Source of the DNA: Rhodospirillaceae bacterium
Lineage (GTDB): Bacteria; Pseudomonadota; Alphaproteobacteria; UBA8366; GCA-2717185
DNA: 6,872 bases
Assembly (NCBI GenBank): GCA_028817685.1
Contig: JAPPPC010000270.1
Span: 1 to 6,872, forward strand
Direction of reading: 5' to 3'
This document shows positions 6,519 through 6,872 of this stretch, piece after piece (positions within the stretch are counted from its first letter, which is position 1; each line of letters opens with the position of its first letter). Made by a program: the position numbers and the translations under genes. The notes below the pieces were generated by a model. That model was given only the letters and a program-made list of their open reading frames with translations. It was not told the origin of the DNA and ran no database searches.

Positions 6519-6872
6519 CCTCCAGTCGATTTTCTACACCGCGTCGGTCTGGATTGTTCCGGTGTTGCTGGCGGTCACGCTGCATGAGGCGGCGCATGGC
6601 TGGACGGCCTGGAAGCTTGGCGACGATACGGCAAGGACGCTTGGCCGGGTCAGCTTCAACCCGCTGCGGCATATCGATCCCGTCGTGACGGTTGCGCTGC
6701 CGGGATTGCTGATGATCCTCTCCGCCCCCTTCCTGTTCGGCTGGGCGAAGCCGGTACCGGTAAACTTTCTCCAGCTGCGCGATCCGCGACGGGCGATGGT
6801 CATCGTGGCCGCGGCGGGGCCGGCAATGAATTTCGGTTTGGCCTATATTTCGGCCTTGCTGCTGCACTTGAT
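6508..6872 (+). CDS. Membrane-embedded M50 (site-2) metalloprotease family protein, 3'-truncated by the window edge
   Basis: The 121 visible N-terminal codons show a hydrophobic first helix (about 13–30) containing the zinc motif His26-Glu27-Ala-Ala-His30 followed by Gly-Trp. After it come the NPLRHIDPVVT block (51–61), a second hydrophobic segment (about 62–78), the GWAKPVPVN block (78–86) and the AAAGPAMNF motif (101–109), before the frame runs off the right edge. This is the compact S2P-like/YwhC type of M50 protease, without a visible PDZ domain, rather than RseP, whose motifs are arranged differently. The family cleaves substrates within membranes, but substrates of this subgroup are largely unknown. 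The ATG at 6508 overlaps the nagZ stop by 11 nt, so translation is probably coupled; only a GGGGG run upstream could serve as a weak ribosome site. In related genomes this gene is often followed by scpA–scpB and tat genes, which are not visible here. Confidence 0.9.
   Translation, partial: MGGDLQSIFYTASVWIVPVLLAVTLHEAAHGWTAWKLGDDTARTLGRVSFNPLRHIDPVVTVALPGLLMILSAPFLFGWAKPVPVNFLQLRDPRRAMVIVAAAGPAMNFGLAYISALLLHL

Noticed and set aside
6202..6867. A 221-codon minus-strand open frame across the nagZ–M50 junction
   Set aside because: It is antisense to two well-supported genes, and its Arg/Gln/His/Pro-rich composition shows no recognisable motif.

Overview
The window is chromosomal DNA from an alphaproteobacterium, probably of the Rhodospirillales type. 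The basis is its high GC content, ErpA and Dgt sequences of alphaproteobacterial character, and the gene order dgt–argS–SPOR protein–nagZ–M50 protease with erpA–xthA divergent from it, an arrangement I recall from many alphaproteobacteria. I could not run a search, so the placement is an inference. There is no sign of phage, insertion sequence, CRISPR, tRNA or rRNA. The window is densely coding, and the only real gap is about 108 bp.

Layout. Bases 2–388 (+) hold the C-terminal end of a family-41 (O-GlcNAc-transferase-like) glycosyltransferase whose start lies outside the window. Its stop overlaps by 11 bp the stop of a convergent gene pair on the minus strand: xthA (exonuclease III, 378–1151) preceded by erpA (A-type iron–sulfur carrier, 1156–1521). 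These two lie 4 nt apart and probably form one transcript. The 108-bp divergent region (1522–1629) contains a good sigma-70-like promoter for erpA–xthA, a perfect 10-bp palindrome inside that promoter, and an inverted repeat that would form a hairpin just before the erpA ribosome binding site.

From 1630 to the end, the plus strand carries five tightly packed genes: dgt (dNTP triphosphohydrolase), argS (arginyl-tRNA synthetase), a membrane-anchored SPOR-domain protein, nagZ (beta-N-acetylhexosaminidase) and the first 121 codons of a membrane M50 (site-2) protease. Gaps are 4 nt, then a 1-nt overlap, then 2–14 nt, then an 11-nt overlap, so this looks like a single operon with translational coupling.

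The genes cover housekeeping functions. Dgt adjusts dNTP pools and ArgS serves translation. The SPOR protein and NagZ both act on peptidoglycan: septal denuded glycan binding and muropeptide recycling respectively. ErpA and XthA serve iron–sulfur maturation and repair of (oxidative) DNA damage. I see no new multi-gene system. The points most worth a second look are the compact erpA control region and the unassigned segment of the SPOR protein between its membrane anchor and its low-complexity linker.
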